From Avoscillospira sp045579045 (lineage in GTDB: Bacteria > Bacillota > Clostridia > Oscillospirales > Oscillospiraceae), in NCBI GenBank assembly GCA_045579045.1, contig JAZNLL010000108.1, positions 1 to 8,059 on the forward strand: a stretch of 8,059 nt of DNA, read 5' to 3'. How positions within the stretch are numbered: the first letter of the stretch is position 1; each line of letters begins with the position of its first letter. A program made the position numbers and the translations under genes. The notes beneath the pieces are model-generated. The model ran no database searches, was not told the origin of the DNA, and was given only the letters and a program-made list of their open reading frames with translations. Positions 6,536 through 8,059 of this stretch are shown one piece after another.

Positions 6536-6566
6536 ATTTTACACCTTAAAGTCAACTTGAAGTCAA
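6536..6566 (-). promoter_or_regulatory. Leftward MerR-type promoter with operator dyad in a 19-bp spacer
   Basis: On the minus strand TTGACT (6566-6561) and TAAAAT (6541-6536) are separated by 19 bases. That is the over-long spacing that MerR-family activators correct by DNA distortion. Within the spacer region lies the near-perfect dyad CTTAAAGT-CA-ACTTGAAG (6545-6562, one mismatch). The regulator gene begins 11 bases to the right, so its product is the obvious ligand. Transcription would run left from about 6529, through the merR promoter. Confidence 0.6.
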
Positions 6567-6577
6567 GGGGGATTTTT

Positions 6578-7024
6578 ATGTTATACACTGTCGGCGAGAT
6601 GGCGAAGCTGCTTGGTGTTGCGCCGTCCACGCTTCGATACTATGATCAGGAAGGCTTGCTGCCTTTCGTGGAGCGCTCCAGCAACGGTATCCGTGTGTTT
6701 AAGGATGCGGATTATGAATGGCTGCAGGTTATCGAATGCCTTAAAAAAACCGGTATGCCGCTGAAAGACATTCGGGAATTCATCCATATGTCCATGCAGG
6801 GGGATGAGACCATTGCGCAGCGGCTGGAGTTGATCATCCGTCAGCAGGAAGCTGTTCGCAAGCAGATGGAAGAGCTTCAGCAGACTCTGGAAACGCTGGA
6901 CTTTAAGCGGTGGTACTACGAAACCGCCAGAGATGCAGGTACCACCGCTGCACCTCGAAATATGGCTTTGGAAGAACTTCCGGAACAGTATCGGGAAGTT
7001 CGGAGAAGATTGCGGAGAGAATGA
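6578..7024 (+). CDS. MerR-family transcriptional regulator (AdhR/YfmP-like)
   Basis: This 148-residue protein has an N-terminal winged helix-turn-helix (about 1-70) with TVGEMAKLLGVAPSTLRYYDQEGLLP and the wing residues NGIRVF. A long coiled-coil dimerisation helix (about 78-110) and a short charged C-terminus ending RRRLRRE follow. There is a single cysteine, C54 in the ECLKKTGM segment; no metal-binding Cys/His cluster is present. This favours the subgroup linked to aldehyde or electrophile stress, where one cysteine near this place senses the signal. The start at 6578 is preferred over one 21 bases upstream because AAGGGGGA lies 6 bases before it. It probably binds the dyad just upstream and controls both its own promoter and a leftward one. 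Its regulated gene is not in the window. Confidence 0.92.
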   Translation: MLYTVGEMAKLLGVAPSTLRYYDQEGLLPFVERSSNGIRVFKDADYEWLQVIECLKKTGMPLKDIREFIHMSMQGDETIAQRLELIIRQQEAVRKQMEELQQTLETLDFKRWYYETARDAGTTAAPRNMALEELPEQYREVRRRLRRE

Positions 7025-7218
7025 GTGAGGGCACCCCTTTAGCGCGATACCGGCGAGGATGCAGTGGTTTCTTTGGACTAAAATGGTTTTCGTTGTACTC
7101 AGCTCGTTATCTAAAACTTTCGCAAAAAATAGCGCGCACATTAGAATTGCAGTAGACATTGGTATCTCATCCTTTTCTCTTGTCCTGCATTGTTACAAAA
7201 AGTTCATAATTTGGGCAT
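7025..7218. other. Intergenic stretch after merR, no gene seen
   Basis: I see no credible gene and no clear rho-independent terminator for merR; only a 4-bp AGGG/CCCT stem with a short T run follows its stop. A minus-strand frame starting at 7159 has an AAAGGA before it, but it continues entirely antisense through merR. Its first residues look vaguely familiar from spurious clostridial proteins, so the segment could belong to a recurring intergenic sequence. Confidence 0.4.
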
Positions 7219-7263
7219 AAAAAAGGGCAGTTCTCTCGAGATAATTCTCGAAAAAACTGCCCA
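7219..7263 (-). terminator. Second terminator downstream of the sugar-transport operon
   Basis: On the minus strand GGGCAGTT (7262-7255) pairs with AACTGCCC (7232-7225), and an inner CGAGA/TCTCG stem (7250-7246 with 7241-7237) gives a two-part hairpin. A run of six T follows (7224-7219). It is a strong rho-independent terminator in the leftward direction, about 90 bases beyond a first one. Confidence 0.85.
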
Positions 7264-7350
7264 AAACGGTGGGGTATTTAGTTCAGTTCCCCTCAGTCAT
7301 CCATTTTCAAAGGTAGGTATCTTTTTTTCGTGACCTCAAATCGGGGTACG

Positions 7351-7382
7351 AAAAATGAACCGCCTGTGGGTGCAGGCGGTTC
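7351..7382 (-). terminator. Terminator of the sugar-transport operon
   Basis: A perfect 10-bp stem, GAACCGCCTG (7357-7366) with CAGGCGGTTC (7373-7382), closes a 6-base loop. On the minus strand it is followed by ATTTTT. It starts 14 bases after the stop codon of the InlB-repeat gene. Confidence 0.9.
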
Positions 7383-7396
7383 TGTAACGGTACAGG

Positions 7397-7777
7397 TTAT
7401 TGCAATTTCTGCCATCCTGCATAGAGTGTCATATCTGACTGAATGGTATCCGTGGTATCATTCCAGGGCTCAAAGCAGGCATAATCTTTATACCAGCCGG
7501 TAAAGGTATAGCCTTCCCGGGAAGGTGGATCCGGCAGCTGCAGCAGCTCCCCGTACATTTGCTGTTGGGATGCAACATCGCTGCCCCCAAGGGAGTCAAA
7601 CGACACGGTGAGTCCGGGATCCTGCAGATCCATAGCCACAAGAACAATAATCAGCAAAACACAGGCAATAATGATGATATTGAGTGTTTTAACCGAAACA
7701 TTGACACCCTTGTAAAGGCCCTTCAGTTTCCGGGATTCTTCGTTTTCCGGATTGGAAGTTTGTCGGATCTCGTCCAT
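7397..7777 (-). CDS. Small membrane-anchored protein with one InlB-type B repeat
   Basis: This 126-residue protein has a charged N-terminus (about 1-30), one membrane helix (about 33-49, NIIIIACVLLIIVLVAM) and an outward-facing C-terminal part. Residues about 57-122 fit one InlB B / flg_new-type repeat: VSFDSLGG, then LPDPPSREGYTFTGWYKD, and a closing MTLYAGW. Such repeats are common in surface proteins of Firmicutes and form small beta-grasp folds, but here there is only one, with no cell-wall sorting signal. The start codon overlaps the permease stop in a TAATG, so translation is coupled; a weak AAGAAG lies before it. It is last in its operon and followed by a terminator. The positive-inside rule is only weakly informative. 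Function is unknown; a role next to the sugar transporter is inference. Confidence 0.85.
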   Translation of the reverse strand: MDEIRQTSNPENEESRKLKGLYKGVNVSVKTLNIIIIACVLLIIVLVAMDLQDPGLTVSFDSLGGSDVASQQQMYGELLQLPDPPSREGYTFTGWYKDYACFEPWNDTTDTIQSDMTLYAGWQKLQ

Positions 7778-8059
7778 TACTTCTTAACCAGATACTTACG
7801 CATATCCAAAGAGCAAGCGCAGAGGATAATAGCGCCCTTGATGATGTACAGGCTGGAGGAGTCAACACCCAGCATGGTCAGCGCAACAAAGATCAGACGC
7901 AAAACCACGACACCCAAGATGATGCCGCTGATCTTACCGGTACCACCAACGAAGGAAACACCGCCGATGACGCAGGCTGCGATAGCATCACACTCAGCGT
8001 TCAGGCCGGTACCTGCTGCAACAGAACCGCTGCGGGCGCCTTCGATGAAGCCGGTGTAG
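7777..8059 (-). CDS. mglC: Sugar ABC transporter permease, galactose/methyl-galactoside type (partial, C-terminal end)
   Basis: Only the last 93 residues are present; the 5' part lies beyond the right edge. The fragment reads through TGLNAECDAIAACVIGG, SFVGGTGKISGIILG, then VVVLRLIFVALTMLGVDSSS, and ends LDMRKYLVKK. This matches the C-terminal membrane segments of BPD2-type sugar permeases. The conserved DAIAACVIGG, GG.GKI.G and ALDMRKY-like ending fit MglC better than RbsC. It would form the membrane channel with an MglA-type ATPase and an MglB-type binding protein, expected upstream outside the window. The stop codon overlaps the start of the InlB-repeat gene (TAATG). The sugar specificity is from family resemblance only. 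Confidence 0.88.
   Translation of the reverse strand, partial: YTGFIEGARSGSVAAGTGLNAECDAIAACVIGGVSFVGGTGKISGIILGVVVLRLIFVALTMLGVDSSSLYIIKGAIILCACSLDMRKYLVKK

Noticed and set aside
6557..6587. Rightward TTGAAG-N19-TATACA as a second MerR-type promoter
   Set aside because: Its start point would fall inside the merR coding region, and a near-consensus promoter already lies upstream.
6581..7159. 192-codon minus-strand frame antisense to merR
   Set aside because: It has an AAAGGA upstream, but most of it is the exact antisense of a clear MerR protein and it shows no domain.

Overview
The window looks like chromosome from a gut-type member of the Firmicutes, most likely class Clostridia near the Oscillospiraceae/Ruminococcaceae. 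This is judged from strong AGGAGG-type ribosome sites, moderate GC, a biotin-dependent Na+ pump split into small subunits, a Na+/phosphate transporter fused to PhoU domains, and short hairpin-rich intergenic repeats. No database search was possible, so the taxonomy is inference.

Layout, left to right. Positions 7-216 hold an array of small perfect hairpins separated by GTGAAAT/ATTTCAC heptamers. From 234 to 3920, on the minus strand, lies one apparent operon. In transcription order it encodes a Na+/phosphate symporter with PhoU domains, a decarboxylase gamma subunit, a biotin carrier protein, the Na+-pumping beta subunit, and a 48-residue single-span membrane protein. A canonical -10 with a TTTACC/TTAACC direct repeat lies upstream. 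Next, still on the minus strand (4032-5784), is a two-component system of KdpD/KdpE type with its own promoter (5815-5843) and a terminator at 4006-4033.

Positions 5844-6498 contain no credible gene. They hold a GC-rich, stem-rich block (about 5870-6368) and a short leader-like stretch. A MerR-family regulator follows on the plus strand (6578-7024). A second, leftward promoter with the 19-bp spacer typical of MerR targets lies just upstream of it, but no gene follows that promoter. Positions 7025-7396 are intergenic and carry two terminators for the minus strand. The right edge (7397-8059, minus) holds the end of a galactose/methyl-galactoside-type ABC permease, overlapping by TAATG with a small membrane protein bearing one InlB-type repeat.

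How the genes may work together: the decarboxylase exports Na+ and the symporter upstream in the same unit spends Na+ to import phosphate, so one transcript may couple making and using the sodium gradient. The carboxyltransferase (alpha) subunit is not in the window, so the decarboxylated substrate cannot be named. I found no wholly new enzymatic system. The least explained items are the hairpin array, the GC-rich noncoding block, and the MerR-type promoter with no target gene.
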